Below, in pieces: positions 17,253 to 25,997 of a stretch of DNA of 64,000 nt. Each line of letters begins with the position of its first letter. Position 1 is the first letter of the stretch. Below the pieces are notes generated by a model. The model was not told where the DNA came from and did no database searches. It worked only from the letters and a program-made list of their open reading frames with translations. The translations under genes were made by a program, and so were the position numbers. The stretch covers positions 1 through 64,000 of the forward strand of contig CALKNK010000020.1 in assembly GCA_938091165.1 (NCBI GenBank), given 5' to 3'. The stretch comes from an uncultured Ilumatobacter sp. (GTDB lineage Bacteria; Actinomycetota; Acidimicrobiia; Acidimicrobiales; Ilumatobacteraceae).

Positions 17253-18682
17253 GCGTCAGCTCCTGAGAATGCGGTGACGGGAATCGAGACTCGCTTTGGC
17301 ACCTTGGTCACAATGGCTTCGAACTCTTCAGGGAATAGCGTCAGTGCTGAGTGCAACGGCGCCCAAGCAGACGGTCCGACGAAACAGATCGTGGTCATCT
17401 TGTACGGGAATGGGACCGCTTCAAGGCCAAGCCGTTTGCTCGACGCATGTGGCATGTCACCTGGGCAAATCGTCTGGCCAATTTCGCGCATCTGATCGAG
17501 GTCAGCGTCAGTGCCGTGGCCAGCGACGACGCGTTCAAGCATGCGCATCAGCCACGTGCCGCCCTCGCGACACGGCGTGCACTTGCCACACGATTCGTGG
17601 GCGTAGAACTTGGTCAATGTGTAGGCAGCGTGGGGAACGTCGGTCGTAGAGTCCATCACCATGATGGCCCCTGACCCAAGCATCGAACCCGCTGCACCGG
17701 CTTCCTTACCTTCGAACGGAATGTCGAGTTGATCTTCGACGAACCAGGGCGCTGAGCCGCCGCCGGGCACGAATGCCTTAAGGTCGTTATCGTCACGAAT
17801 CCCCTGACTGAACTCGTCACCATAAATAATGTCACGGAATGTCGTTGAGCCATTGATGATCTCATAAACGCCCGGACGCTTCACATGGCCTGAGACGGCA
17901 ATCATTCGAGTACCGGGTGAGGTCGGTGTGCCGATAGCTGTATACGAAGCCGAACCGTTGAGTGCAACGAATGGCAGGTTCGCAAGTGTTTCGACGTTGT
18001 TGACGATCGTCGGCTTGCCGTACAAACCGACAGCAGCCGGGAAGAACGGCGGCTTGAGCCGTGGCATACCCCGCTCGCCTTCGAGCGACTCAATCAATGC
18101 AGTCTCTTCACCGACGACATATGCGCCTGCTCCCCAGTGCAAGACGATGTCGACGCTGAAGTCGGTGCCAAGAATATTCTTGCCAATGTAACCCGCAGCA
18201 TATGCGTCGTTCAGCGCAACAGCGATCCGCTCCTGCGCCAACGCCATTTCACCGCGTACGTATAAGAAACACTGCGACAGACCAGCGGCGTAGCAAGCGA
18301 TGAGGCAACCTTCAATCAACTGATGCGGATCGCGCTCCATGAGGAGACGGTCCTTGTAGGTGCCGGGCTCTGACTCGTCGCCGTTGACCACGAGGTAACG
18401 CGGCCACACGCCCTGCGGGGTGAAACCCCATTTCACGCCAGCCGGGAACCCAGCACCGCCGCGACCGAGCACGGTCGAGTTGCGGACTTCGTCGTGCATC
18501 TCTTGCGGGCTCATCTGTAGGCACTTTTTCAGACCGTTGTAGCCGTCAGTCGCAAGAAAGCGTTCGAGAGTGAAGCTGTCCTCGTATTCGAATCGCGACG
18601 TGACCACCTTGGGTCGGTCACCGATGTAGAACCCTGGGATGTAGTCGTGAGTGACAGCACTTGAAGAGTTGATGGTGCTCAT
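17249..18682 (-). CDS. nuoF: NADH-quinone oxidoreductase subunit F, NADH/FMN-binding (477 aa)
   Basis: Catalytic flavoprotein that oxidises NADH. The NADH site GRGGAGFPAGVKWGF, the FMN site (VVNGDESEPGTYKDR and GAGAYVVGEETALIESLEG) and the N3 [4Fe-4S] motif ESCGKCTPCREG with a downstream Cys in QTICPGD are all visible. A GAGAGGAA-like ribosome-binding site precedes the ATG at 18682, inside the nuoE-nuoF junction. Confidence 0.96.
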   Translation of the reverse strand: MSTINSSSAVTHDYIPGFYIGDRPKVVTSRFEYEDSFTLERFLATDGYNGLKKCLQMSPQEMHDEVRNSTVLGRGGAGFPAGVKWGFTPQGVWPRYLVVNGDESEPGTYKDRLLMERDPHQLIEGCLIACYAAGLSQCFLYVRGEMALAQERIAVALNDAYAAGYIGKNILGTDFSVDIVLHWGAGAYVVGEETALIESLEGERGMPRLKPPFFPAAVGLYGKPTIVNNVETLANLPFVALNGSASYTAIGTPTSPGTRMIAVSGHVKRPGVYEIINGSTTFRDIIYGDEFSQGIRDDNDLKAFVPGGGSAPWFVEDQLDIPFEGKEAGAAGSMLGSGAIMVMDSTTDVPHAAYTLTKFYAHESCGKCTPCREGGTWLMRMLERVVAGHGTDADLDQMREIGQTICPGDMPHASSKRLGLEAVPFPYKMTTICFVGPSAWAPLHSALTLFPEEFEAIVTKVPKRVSIPVTAFSGADA

Positions 18683-18684
18683 TG

Positions 18685-19308
18685 TCAGTTCCTCTCTTCC
18701 GGAGCAGGGACCGGAATCCAGGCGGGACCACCTGTGACGTCGTCCGGAGCAACAGCGCCAACGCCTTTGTCGACGGGGATGTGCTGGCGCTGCGTGCCGA
18801 GCGTGCCGTGTGGTGGCACCTCACCTTCGAGCTTGCCTGAGCGTAGGTCGTCGATCATTTCGTCAAAGTCGGCGTGCGTGACTCGGTATTTGTGGCGATA
18901 GTTGACCTGAAGGCATGGCGCCTCGGTGCATGCGGCTTGACATTCAGCTGGTTCGAGCGTGATGAGGCCGTCGGCAGTGGTGCCACCTGCCTTCACTCCG
19001 AGCTTTTGTTCAGCATGGTGAAGCAATTCTCCAGCGCCGAGAAGTGCACACGACAGTGTCGTGCACACGTTGACGACGTATCTGCCGACGGGTTCGAACT
19101 TGAACATCTCGTAGAACGACGCTGTGCCGAGTACTTCGGCCGGCGTGACGTTGATGAGTTCAGCGATGTGCCGCATTGCGTCTTTCGTGACGTAGCCGTT
19201 CTGTTCTTGGCTGAGGTGCACGAGCGGGATCAATGCCGACTTCTGTTTCGGGTAGTGGCTGATGATCTCCTTGGCCAGCACCACGTTGTGATCGGACAGA
19301 CGGCTCAT
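18685..19308 (-). CDS. nuoE: NADH-quinone oxidoreductase subunit E, [2Fe-2S] (207 aa)
   Basis: Thioredoxin-fold [2Fe-2S] subunit next to NuoF. The four cluster ligands lie in CTTLSC and in CQAAC. The sequence VTPAEVLGTASFYEMF is family-typical. The C-terminal extension after about residue 165 is hydrophilic. The start ATG shares one base with the stop of the preceding lipoprotein gene. Confidence 0.95.
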   Translation of the reverse strand: MSRLSDHNVVLAKEIISHYPKQKSALIPLVHLSQEQNGYVTKDAMRHIAELINVTPAEVLGTASFYEMFKFEPVGRYVVNVCTTLSCALLGAGELLHHAEQKLGVKAGGTTADGLITLEPAECQAACTEAPCLQVNYRHKYRVTHADFDEMIDDLRSGKLEGEVPPHGTLGTQRQHIPVDKGVGAVAPDDVTGGPAWIPVPAPEERN

Positions 19309-19970
19309 CAGCTGTCTCCTGCTTGGTCGTCGGTGAACATGAACGTGTCGAGGAACGCCTGGAATTGCTCGGTCTGCCCTGAGAACCCAAGGGCGAACGA
19401 TTGGTACAAGCGGAGTCCATCGACGAAAACGAGAGCATTGCCGTCACTGGAGTTTGCGCCGTCGACGACGTCGAAGGCGAACGCGACGCCCGGGACTCCA
19501 TCGCTCTCGACAAATTGGGAGTCAACAAGAGTCCCTCCGATGTTGGCGATGGCACCGGCGCGTGCTGAAAGAAGAACAACTTCGGGATCACTGCCAATTG
19601 AGTCTTCGGGATAGTCGAACACCGACGTGATGTATGCCGCGTTGGCACCATCTTCATAGATGAACCCCTTAGCAGTGACCTGGCCTGTTGGGAGCGGAAC
19701 GACGAGCGGTGTAGGTGATGGCTCGCCAGGGAATGTAATGACGTAGTCCTCAGTCGGCGCGGAGAACACGAATCCGTCGGTACTGGCACCATTGGTAGCG
19801 GCTGGTTCGGTCTGGATCGAGCCTGGTACAGCGGTCTCCATCGCATCAGAGTTCGCTGGATCGGTGTCAGCGCTGACACCAACGACGTCATCGCCAGTCG
19901 AACATGCTGCGCCGCTCACGGCAAGCGCTACGAGCACGACAGTGCCCAGAGCAACGGAACGGGGTCTCAT
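19308..19970 (-). CDS. putative lipoprotein inserted between nuoD and nuoE (220 aa)
   Basis: The protein starts with a lipoprotein-type signal peptide (VALGTVVLVALAVSGAAC) and a Thr/Ala/Ser-rich linker. The mature domain begins FSAPTEDYVITFPGEPS and ends LYQSFALGFSGQ with a final QAFLDTFMF. This resembles a recurrent family of bacterial exported domains of unknown function with the form F-x-x-P-x-x-x-Y-x-x-x-F-P-G-x-P and a terminal F-L-D-x-F. The gene overlaps nuoD by 4 bp and nuoE by 1 bp, so it is translated as part of the complex I operon. It is not a known Nuo subunit. An assembly or accessory role is a guess. Confidence 0.8.
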   Translation of the reverse strand: MRPRSVALGTVVLVALAVSGAACSTGDDVVGVSADTDPANSDAMETAVPGSIQTEPAATNGASTDGFVFSAPTEDYVITFPGEPSPTPLVVPLPTGQVTAKGFIYEDGANAAYITSVFDYPEDSIGSDPEVVLLSARAGAIANIGGTLVDSQFVESDGVPGVAFAFDVVDGANSSDGNALVFVDGLRLYQSFALGFSGQTEQFQAFLDTFMFTDDQAGDS

Positions 19971-21424
19971 CGGTCAACGCCACCTAGCACCGGATCGACC
20001 GAGGAAATGATAGCCACTGCGTCGGCGACTAGTCCGCCGCGCATCATGTGCGGCAGGCACTGAATGTTGACAAACGACGAATCGCGCATGTGAATGCGAT
20101 ACGGGTTTGGTCCACCATCGGACGCGATGTAGCAGCCGAGTTCACCGCGCGGGCTCTCAAGAGCGGCGTACACTTCGCCCTCGGGCACTTTGAAGCCCTC
20201 GGTGAAGATCTTGAAGTGGTGAATGAGCGCTTCCATCGACTCATCGATCCGGGCGCGCGGCGGCGGGGTGACCTTCTTATTTTGAATTCGGTAATCGCCC
20301 TGCGGAATGCGCTCGACAATTTGACGCACCAGGTTCATCGACTCACGGATCTCGGCAAGCCGGATTGCGTACCGGTCGAATGCATCGCCGTACGAGCCGA
20401 CGACGACGTCGAAGTCAAGATCGTCGTAGTGCATGTATGGCTGATCGCGACGGAGGTCCCACTCGACACCAGTAGAGCGCAAGATGGGCCCGGTTGCCCC
20501 TAAGGCAAGAGCTTCACTCGGCGTGATGACGCCGACCCCTTGCAGACGTTCCCGCCAGATTGGCTGACCAGTCATCAACGTGTCGTACTCATCGAGACGG
20601 GGCGGCAGGAGATCAAGAATCCGAAGGACTCCATCACGCCAACCGGTCGGAAGATCTGCTGCTAGGCCACCAGGACGGATGTAGTTGTGATTCATGCGGA
20701 GGCCAGTGACTTCCTGGAAAAACCGCAACACTTCTTCGCGCTCACGCCAGCCATAGATCATCATCGATACGGCACCGAGATCCATTCCATTGGTCGCCAT
20801 GAACAACAGGTGGCTCGACATTCGGTTGAGCTCAGACAACAGCATGCGAATCCAGATGGCTCGCTCGGGAATATCGCCGTCGATTCCGAGTAGTTTTTCT
20901 GTGGCCATCGAGAACACGAGCTCGTTGTTGAGCGGGCTCAGGTAGTCCATGCGCGTGACATTTGTCCCGCCCTGCATGTACGTCAGTTGCTCGCCGGTTT
21001 TCTCCATCCCGGTATGGAGGTAGCCGACGATGGGCTTGCACCGCAGAACGGTCTCGCCCTGCAATTCGAGCATCAACCGGAGCACGCCGTGCGTCGACGG
21101 GTGCTGGGGACCCATGTTGATGATCATTGTCTGATCTTCTTCAGGGTCTTCGGGTAAATCCCCAAGGTTGGCAGCCTCAGCCTCGCTCATTCGCAGGACA
21201 GAACCAACCTCGCGCATGAGCTCGCGCGCAGTAGTCTGGCTGCGGGGTTTGAGGGTTTGTGCCCCTTCATCGGTGCCCGCTACGAACAGGTGATAGTTGG
21301 TGCCAGGATCGGGCGTATTGACAGCGAGGTCGATACCTGCTGCGGCCACTTCAGCTCCAGTCAACGTCGTTGGCATGAGTTCGTCAGAGTTCATCCCTGC
21401 CTGAGAGTCGTCGGTGATACTCAT
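19967..21424 (-). CDS. nuoD: NADH-quinone oxidoreductase subunit D with long N-terminal extension (485 aa)
   Basis: 49-kDa-type subunit that forms the quinone pocket with NuoB. Conserved parts are INMGPQHPSTHGVLRLMLEL, IVGYLHTGMEKTGEQLTYMQ and ALESPRGELGCYI. The catalytic core starts near residue 98. The preceding residues form an extension about 70 residues longer than in classical NuoD, low in hydrophobic residues and without a recognised domain. A one-base overlap with the nuoC stop supports the ATG at 21424, though internal starts could shorten the extension. Confidence 0.94.
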   Translation of the reverse strand: MSITDDSQAGMNSDELMPTTLTGAEVAAAGIDLAVNTPDPGTNYHLFVAGTDEGAQTLKPRSQTTARELMREVGSVLRMSEAEAANLGDLPEDPEEDQTMIINMGPQHPSTHGVLRLMLELQGETVLRCKPIVGYLHTGMEKTGEQLTYMQGGTNVTRMDYLSPLNNELVFSMATEKLLGIDGDIPERAIWIRMLLSELNRMSSHLLFMATNGMDLGAVSMMIYGWREREEVLRFFQEVTGLRMNHNYIRPGGLAADLPTGWRDGVLRILDLLPPRLDEYDTLMTGQPIWRERLQGVGVITPSEALALGATGPILRSTGVEWDLRRDQPYMHYDDLDFDVVVGSYGDAFDRYAIRLAEIRESMNLVRQIVERIPQGDYRIQNKKVTPPPRARIDESMEALIHHFKIFTEGFKVPEGEVYAALESPRGELGCYIASDGGPNPYRIHMRDSSFVNIQCLPHMMRGGLVADAVAIISSVDPVLGGVDR

Positions 21425-21945
21425 CAGGCGTTGGCTCCCTTGAACTGAACCGGGATCCGGCCCACTTCATAGTCTTTTCGCAGCGGATGCCCATCCCAAT
21501 CCTCGGGCATGAGAATTCGAGTGAGGTCCGGATGCTCAGCAAACTCGATGCCGAACATGTCAAAACATTCACGTTCCATTGCTTCGGTGCCTGGGTACAG
21601 ATCAAATAGCGATGCCACTATGGGCGCAGCCGCTGGCACTTGCACCCGGATGCGAGTACGTCGACGATTGCTGAGATCAAGCAGGTTCACGACTACTTCA
21701 AAACGTTCGGCAGCGATTCCATCGGGCAGTGATCGCCCCATGAAGTCGAGGTAATCAACCCCACAGAGATCGACGCACATTGTGTAGCCCTCGTCGTCAA
21801 GCGCCTTAACGACGTCGAGATACTGCCCGACCGTCGCATGGATGACTTCTTGGCCGAGTGAATCTGTAACCGGGCAGCCGTGGATCATGGGCGTTGCATC
21901 CTCCGCCGCTTCAGAAACCTCGGTAGTGGTCTGATCGTCACTCAT
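21424..21945 (-). CDS. nuoC: NADH-quinone oxidoreductase subunit C (173 aa)
   Basis: 30-kDa-type structural subunit of the peripheral arm. The diagnostic region ECFDMFGIEFAEHPDLTRIL followed by MPEDWDGHPLRKDYEVG is complete. The first 25 residues are acidic and non-conserved. The start overlaps the nuoB stop by 4 bp. Confidence 0.95.
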   Translation of the reverse strand: MSDDQTTTEVSEAAEDATPMIHGCPVTDSLGQEVIHATVGQYLDVVKALDDEGYTMCVDLCGVDYLDFMGRSLPDGIAAERFEVVVNLLDLSNRRRTRIRVQVPAAAPIVASLFDLYPGTEAMERECFDMFGIEFAEHPDLTRILMPEDWDGHPLRKDYEVGRIPVQFKGANA

Positions 21946-22526
21946 TTCTTGGCTCCGAGGAGAACGGGTGTGGCGCCGCCTTCAATGTGTTCAACGTGCA
22001 CACCAGCACCAGCACCAGTCTCGGCACGACGCTTCATGATCTCGTTGGTCTCAATCAGTCCATGCAGGGTCTCGATCGCGTGGATCAGCGTTTCTGGCGT
22101 CGGTGGGCAACCCGGGGCATAGACATCGACTGGAACAATCTGGTCGACGCCCTGCACGATCGCATAATTATTGAACATGCCGCCGGAGCTCGCACAGACG
22201 CCCATCGAGATAACCCATTTGGGTTCCATCATCTGGTCGTAGACCTGACGGAGGACAGGTGCCATCTTCTGACTCACGCGACCTGCGACGATCATGATGT
22301 CGGCCTGACGCGGCGACGCGCGGAACACCTCCATCCCAAAGCGCGAGATGTCGTAGTGCGCAGCGCCGGTGGCCATCATCTCGATTGCACAGCAAGCCAA
22401 CCCAAAGGAAGCCGGCCACGATGAGCGTGAGCGCGACCAATTGACGAGGTCTTCGACCTTGCCTGTAATGACGTTATGTGTGAGCCCGCCGAGTCCATCG
22501 TCGAGCACATCGTTGACGATGCCCAT
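21942..22526 (-). CDS. nuoB: NADH-quinone oxidoreductase subunit B, N2 cluster (194 aa)
   Basis: PSST-type subunit carrying the terminal [4Fe-4S] cluster N2, which reduces menaquinone. Its ligands are the double Cys in FGLACCAIEMM, the Cys in ISMGVCASSGGMF and the Cys in VYAPGCPPTPE. A 70-bp gap separates it from nuoA. Confidence 0.96.
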   Translation of the reverse strand: MGIVNDVLDDGLGGLTHNVITGKVEDLVNWSRSRSSWPASFGLACCAIEMMATGAAHYDISRFGMEVFRASPRQADIMIVAGRVSQKMAPVLRQVYDQMMEPKWVISMGVCASSGGMFNNYAIVQGVDQIVPVDVYAPGCPPTPETLIHAIETLHGLIETNEIMKRRAETGAGAGVHVEHIEGGATPVLLGAKK

Positions 22527-22596
22527 GTTGTGATTCCCTTACGAAATACGGCTGGATATCAGGGTTGAATAAGTCCCTGGGTCTGGTATGCAGAGG

Positions 22597-23085
22597 TTAT
22601 GCGGCTTCAACGCCAGAGCCGTCGTCATCAGGAAGTCGCCCCTCGGCACCGACTCGACGGATCGTCGAAGTAACCGTGCGTTCGGGCGACACCATGGCGG
22701 CGTCAGCCTCAAGGCTGCGGTACTTCTGGATCGGGCCCCAATCGAGGCCACCTCGGGCCACTTCGTACACGAAGGTGAGGAAGAAGATCACCGAAAATGC
22801 AAGGATCGCCCAGAAGCCGTAAAACCCGAGCCCATCACGATTGACCGCATACGGGTACACGAAGATGATCTCGATATCGAACATAATGAACAACATGGCA
22901 ACGATGTAAAAGCTGACCGGGAAACGCTCTGGAGGCTCACGAGTCGGCACGATGCCACATTCGTACGGTGCCTCTTTAGCCGTCGAGGGCCGATGCGGCG
23001 CAAGAAGGCGTGATGCCGTGAAGCTCAGACCCCCAAAGATGATTGCCAGGATCATCAGCGCCACCACGGGTAGGTACTGTCCCAT
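22597..23085 (-). CDS. nuoA: NADH-quinone oxidoreductase subunit A (162 aa)
   Basis: Three-helix ND3-type subunit. The conserved loop KEAPYECGIVP contains the Cys involved in the active/deactive switch, followed by FYIVAMLFIMFDIEIIFVYP with membrane acidic residues. About 35 extra C-terminal residues are hydrophilic. It starts 3 bp after the upstream membrane-protein gene, so complex I genes are co-transcribed with the cytochrome genes. Confidence 0.95.
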   Translation of the reverse strand: MGQYLPVVALMILAIIFGGLSFTASRLLAPHRPSTAKEAPYECGIVPTREPPERFPVSFYIVAMLFIMFDIEIIFVYPYAVNRDGLGFYGFWAILAFSVIFFLTFVYEVARGGLDWGPIQKYRSLEADAAMVSPERTVTSTIRRVGAEGRLPDDDGSGVEAA

Positions 23086-23088
23086 GGA

Positions 23089-23913
23089 TCAGGCCGTAGC
23101 GACTGCGGAGGAAAGGTTGTGCCTCAAAATTCGCTCACGGCGATGCAGCAGATAGCACAGCGCAAGGAAAATTGCGCCACCGCCGATGGTCAGCACAACG
23201 GCTGGTTGGCGCTTCGCACCGAGATCGCGGATCATGTAGACGTACTGCTTTTGTGCCTCCTCATCAATCTCAGCCTTAGCAGGTGCTCGACCCGGTTCGG
23301 TCCGTACCGGCACTAATGGGGAGACTTCGACCACGGTGTAGTGCGGTTTGTGAAAAAACGCCACAAAGTCGAGCGATTCGTTGTTAGCAATGAGCGGATA
23401 GCGCTCTCCACCGACATCAAACACGTCAGTAACTTCGTACTGCCCAGCTGTGAGCGCGCCGTCTTCTTCTAAAAACTCGCTCGCCGCAGCCTGAGCTTGG
23501 CCGTAAGCCGGGTCGTCTTGACTGATCTGGATGTAACCCTCAGTCAAGAACTGGCCAGCAACAATCTCATTCAACTCACTCGGGCTCGCTCCGTCGTACC
23601 CTTCTGGCAACGATTCCAGAGCACCTGCTGAGCGCAGCGACGGTACGTCCTGGATGATCGTCACACCGGGAATCGCGACCCACGCCGGCTCAGGCCCCTT
23701 GAGACCGATCCCGTAAATCCACCATGTCATGCCCATTAGCACCATCCAACCCATCAAACCGGTGAGGGATACTAAGAACGACAGGCGCGATCCGATGTTG
23801 GTCGCCAAGATCATGTAGACGCTGCCCATCAGCACGACCACGCCCATCACGACGGTGAGCAAGCCGCGGATTTCGGGCTCCCATCCAATTGCCAACAGCG
23901 ACATGTTGCTCAC
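23089..23913 (-). CDS. membrane protein of unknown function between bc and nuo genes (274 aa)
   Basis: Two or three N-terminal helices (about residues 13-70, including LMGWMVLMGMTWWIYGIGLKG) precede an extracytoplasmic or soluble domain of about 170 residues, and a single helix lies near residues 238-258. I recognise no catalytic motif or cofactor-binding residues. The gene overlaps the diheme cytochrome gene by 4 bp and is followed 3 bp later by nuoA. It is probably an extra subunit or assembly factor of the cytochrome complex. That role is inferred from position only. Confidence 0.7.
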   Translation of the reverse strand: MSNMSLLAIGWEPEIRGLLTVVMGVVVLMGSVYMILATNIGSRLSFLVSLTGLMGWMVLMGMTWWIYGIGLKGPEPAWVAIPGVTIIQDVPSLRSAGALESLPEGYDGASPSELNEIVAGQFLTEGYIQISQDDPAYGQAQAAASEFLEEDGALTAGQYEVTDVFDVGGERYPLIANNESLDFVAFFHKPHYTVVEVSPLVPVRTEPGRAPAKAEIDEEAQKQYVYMIRDLGAKRQPAVVLTIGGGAIFLALCYLLHRRERILRHNLSSAVATA

Positions 23914-25028
23914 AAACTCCGTACGTATTCGACAACAGCTTCAATTTGCTCATCGGTGAGCATTGCCCCAAATCCTGGCATACGACCACTGCCCTGACCC
24001 TGGTTACCGTAGACCTTGCCATACTCCGAGCCATTCTTGATGAACTCGATCATGTCCGATTCGTTGTTAAAAGTACTGTTAGTCGAGCCGCCAGTGAGGT
24101 TCCACCCGTAGGCGCCCTGTCCGGTCTCGCTTGGGTCTCCGTAACTCCAGCCTTGCGTGTGGCAACGTGCGCAACTGTACGCGCCCGACCCCAGTTCTAA
24201 GTTGAAGATTGCTTCACCTACGCTACTTACTTCCCCCGACGCTACAGCGGCGTCAATTGAGGCTTGGATATCTTCAGCAATGTCAGTTGGCACCGTGCCG
24301 CTTGCACAGAGTTCTTGACCATAGAAATCAGCTGCCTCTACCTCGCCTGGACCGCACTCAGACCGCGGGAGTTGGATTGATTTCAGATACTCGAGCACGT
24401 TGTCGATCTGTTGAGTGTTCATCGGGCCGCCGCCAATAAGCCCCCACGGCGACATCGGGGAGAACGGCCGGCCGTAATTCAAAATGAACCGGACCTCGTC
24501 TACGTCAAAGCGGTAGTAGATGGTGTTCAAGGCAGGAGCTTTCCAGTTCACGGCCGTGACCTCGCCGGTAAGTTTATCAGTCACCGTGAATGGTGCTTCA
24601 CCCCCGACGGCAGCCATACCACCGTGACACCCGGCGCAGTTGAAGCCGCCCTCGGCAGTCGGAGCAAACAACTGCGAGCCCCAGCTGGCATACCGGTTGT
24701 TCCAACCGAGCGCTGCACCCTCTTGGCGGCCAGGCTCAAGAATCCAGACAACCGGAAGTCCAATCACGACAAGGACGAGCAGGAGCACACCAAATAGTTG
24801 AACCCTCTCGAGGCGAGAGCCCTCGAGAGTCTCATCGTCGTAGTACTCCTTACGGTTTGCCGCAAGCTCGATTTCTGATCCGACTTCCTTGCGGCCAGCT
24901 ACGACGTTGAATATGCCGTACACCACCCATCCGACGGTGATGATCACGAGGCTGAGAACAGCGATGTTGGTGGTTGTTGAGCCGAGTACCACAGGAGTCG
25001 ACAGCGTGGAAGAAAGGACAGGCGTCAT
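23910..25028 (-). CDS. membrane-bound diheme cytochrome c (372 aa)
   Basis: Two transmembrane helices (about 21-43 and 77-97) anchor two cytochrome c domains. The haem-binding motifs are CAGCH at 131-135 and CARCH at 286-290. Candidate Met ligands occur in GRPFSPMSPWG and GRMPGFGAML. It overlaps the Rieske gene by one base, so it is the likely electron acceptor of the Rieske/cytochrome b complex. It is about twice the length of a single-haem cytochrome c subunit and resembles the diheme subunits of actinobacterial and CcoP-like complexes. Confidence 0.9.
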   Translation of the reverse strand: MTPVLSSTLSTPVVLGSTTTNIAVLSLVIITVGWVVYGIFNVVAGRKEVGSEIELAANRKEYYDDETLEGSRLERVQLFGVLLLVLVVIGLPVVWILEPGRQEGAALGWNNRYASWGSQLFAPTAEGGFNCAGCHGGMAAVGGEAPFTVTDKLTGEVTAVNWKAPALNTIYYRFDVDEVRFILNYGRPFSPMSPWGLIGGGPMNTQQIDNVLEYLKSIQLPRSECGPGEVEAADFYGQELCASGTVPTDIAEDIQASIDAAVASGEVSSVGEAIFNLELGSGAYSCARCHTQGWSYGDPSETGQGAYGWNLTGGSTNSTFNNESDMIEFIKNGSEYGKVYGNQGQGSGRMPGFGAMLTDEQIEAVVEYVRSL

Positions 25029-25924
25029 CAGTGTTCGTCTCCGCCCGTGCAGTGCGGGCCTTCTGCTTCTTGGCCGGTGGTATTAACACCGATCGGGGGG
25101 CCAGTGACGGTCGTACCGGTATCAATGGTCACGTCTTCTGTAGGTGAAATGGTCGCAGGAAAGCGGTCCATGCCACGAGGGGCTGGTCCAGCTTTCTTCT
25201 CGCCGACCCGGTTGTACTGCGAACCGTGGCACTGACATTCGAACCACTGGCTCGTCTTACATTCAGGAATGCGGCAGCCAAGGTGCGGGCATTTCTGACT
25301 CAGGACAACGATTCCCTGCCGCATCGCAACAAGCACGTTCTCCGGGTAGACCGTCTCGGCAGCCGGCAGAGCTTCAGATGGGTAGGCCGTAATCCACGAC
25401 TTGGCCTCGGGAACATAGAAGAACCCGCCGCCCTGCTTGATGCCGTTCTTGATTGCTCCAAGCTTGCCGACGCTCACTGCGCCACCAAATCCACCGGTGC
25501 CCGATGGCCAAAGAAAGCCAACAAACGCTGCTGCCGCGAAACCGCCGAGCCCGACACTCATGAGGGTGACCGTGGCGCGGTTAAAGAACTGACGACGCGA
25601 GACACCGATGACCTCAGGATCCGGCGGTGTCCAGGGCACGAGATTGTTATCACCGGCACCAACACCAACGAGTTCTTTACTTGGCGTTCGCGCCTCAACG
25701 CCCTCTGCCTCAGCGTCGGCGGCCGTGCGGGTCGCTGCTTCTTCGGCGGCGATACGACCTTGCTTCTTGGCTTCTTTCCGGCGCGTTTTGTCGCGCTTTA
25801 CCGCTTCACCGGACAAAGCTCCTGCACCGCGCACATCAGACCGACGGGCAAGAGTGAAGAACGAAATGGCGCCGAGCACGACAACGACGCCGATCGCGAT
25901 GGTTATGACTGCTGCGGTACTCAT
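25028..25924 (-). CDS. Rieske [2Fe-2S] subunit of the cytochrome b complex (298 aa)
   Basis: The cluster boxes are CPHLGC at 212-217 and CQCHGSQY starting at 230, giving the ligands C212, H214, C230 and H233 and a disulfide C217-C232. An extra N-terminal helix (about 5-24) and a charged linker precede a Tat-like segment VSRRQFFNRATVTLMSVGLG. This multi-helix N-terminus is typical of actinobacterial Rieske proteins rather than mitochondrial ones. The protein moves electrons from menaquinol to cytochrome c. Confidence 0.93.
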   Translation of the reverse strand: MSTAAVITIAIGVVVVLGAISFFTLARRSDVRGAGALSGEAVKRDKTRRKEAKKQGRIAAEEAATRTAADAEAEGVEARTPSKELVGVGAGDNNLVPWTPPDPEVIGVSRRQFFNRATVTLMSVGLGGFAAAAFVGFLWPSGTGGFGGAVSVGKLGAIKNGIKQGGGFFYVPEAKSWITAYPSEALPAAETVYPENVLVAMRQGIVVLSQKCPHLGCRIPECKTSQWFECQCHGSQYNRVGEKKAGPAPRGMDRFPATISPTEDVTIDTGTTVTGPPIGVNTTGQEAEGPHCTGGDEH

Positions 25925-25997
25925 GGGGGTACTCCTTTGCTGTCTCTCTACTACTTCTTATTCGTCTCAGTGAGCCAAATGGATGGGGCCGAGCTAC

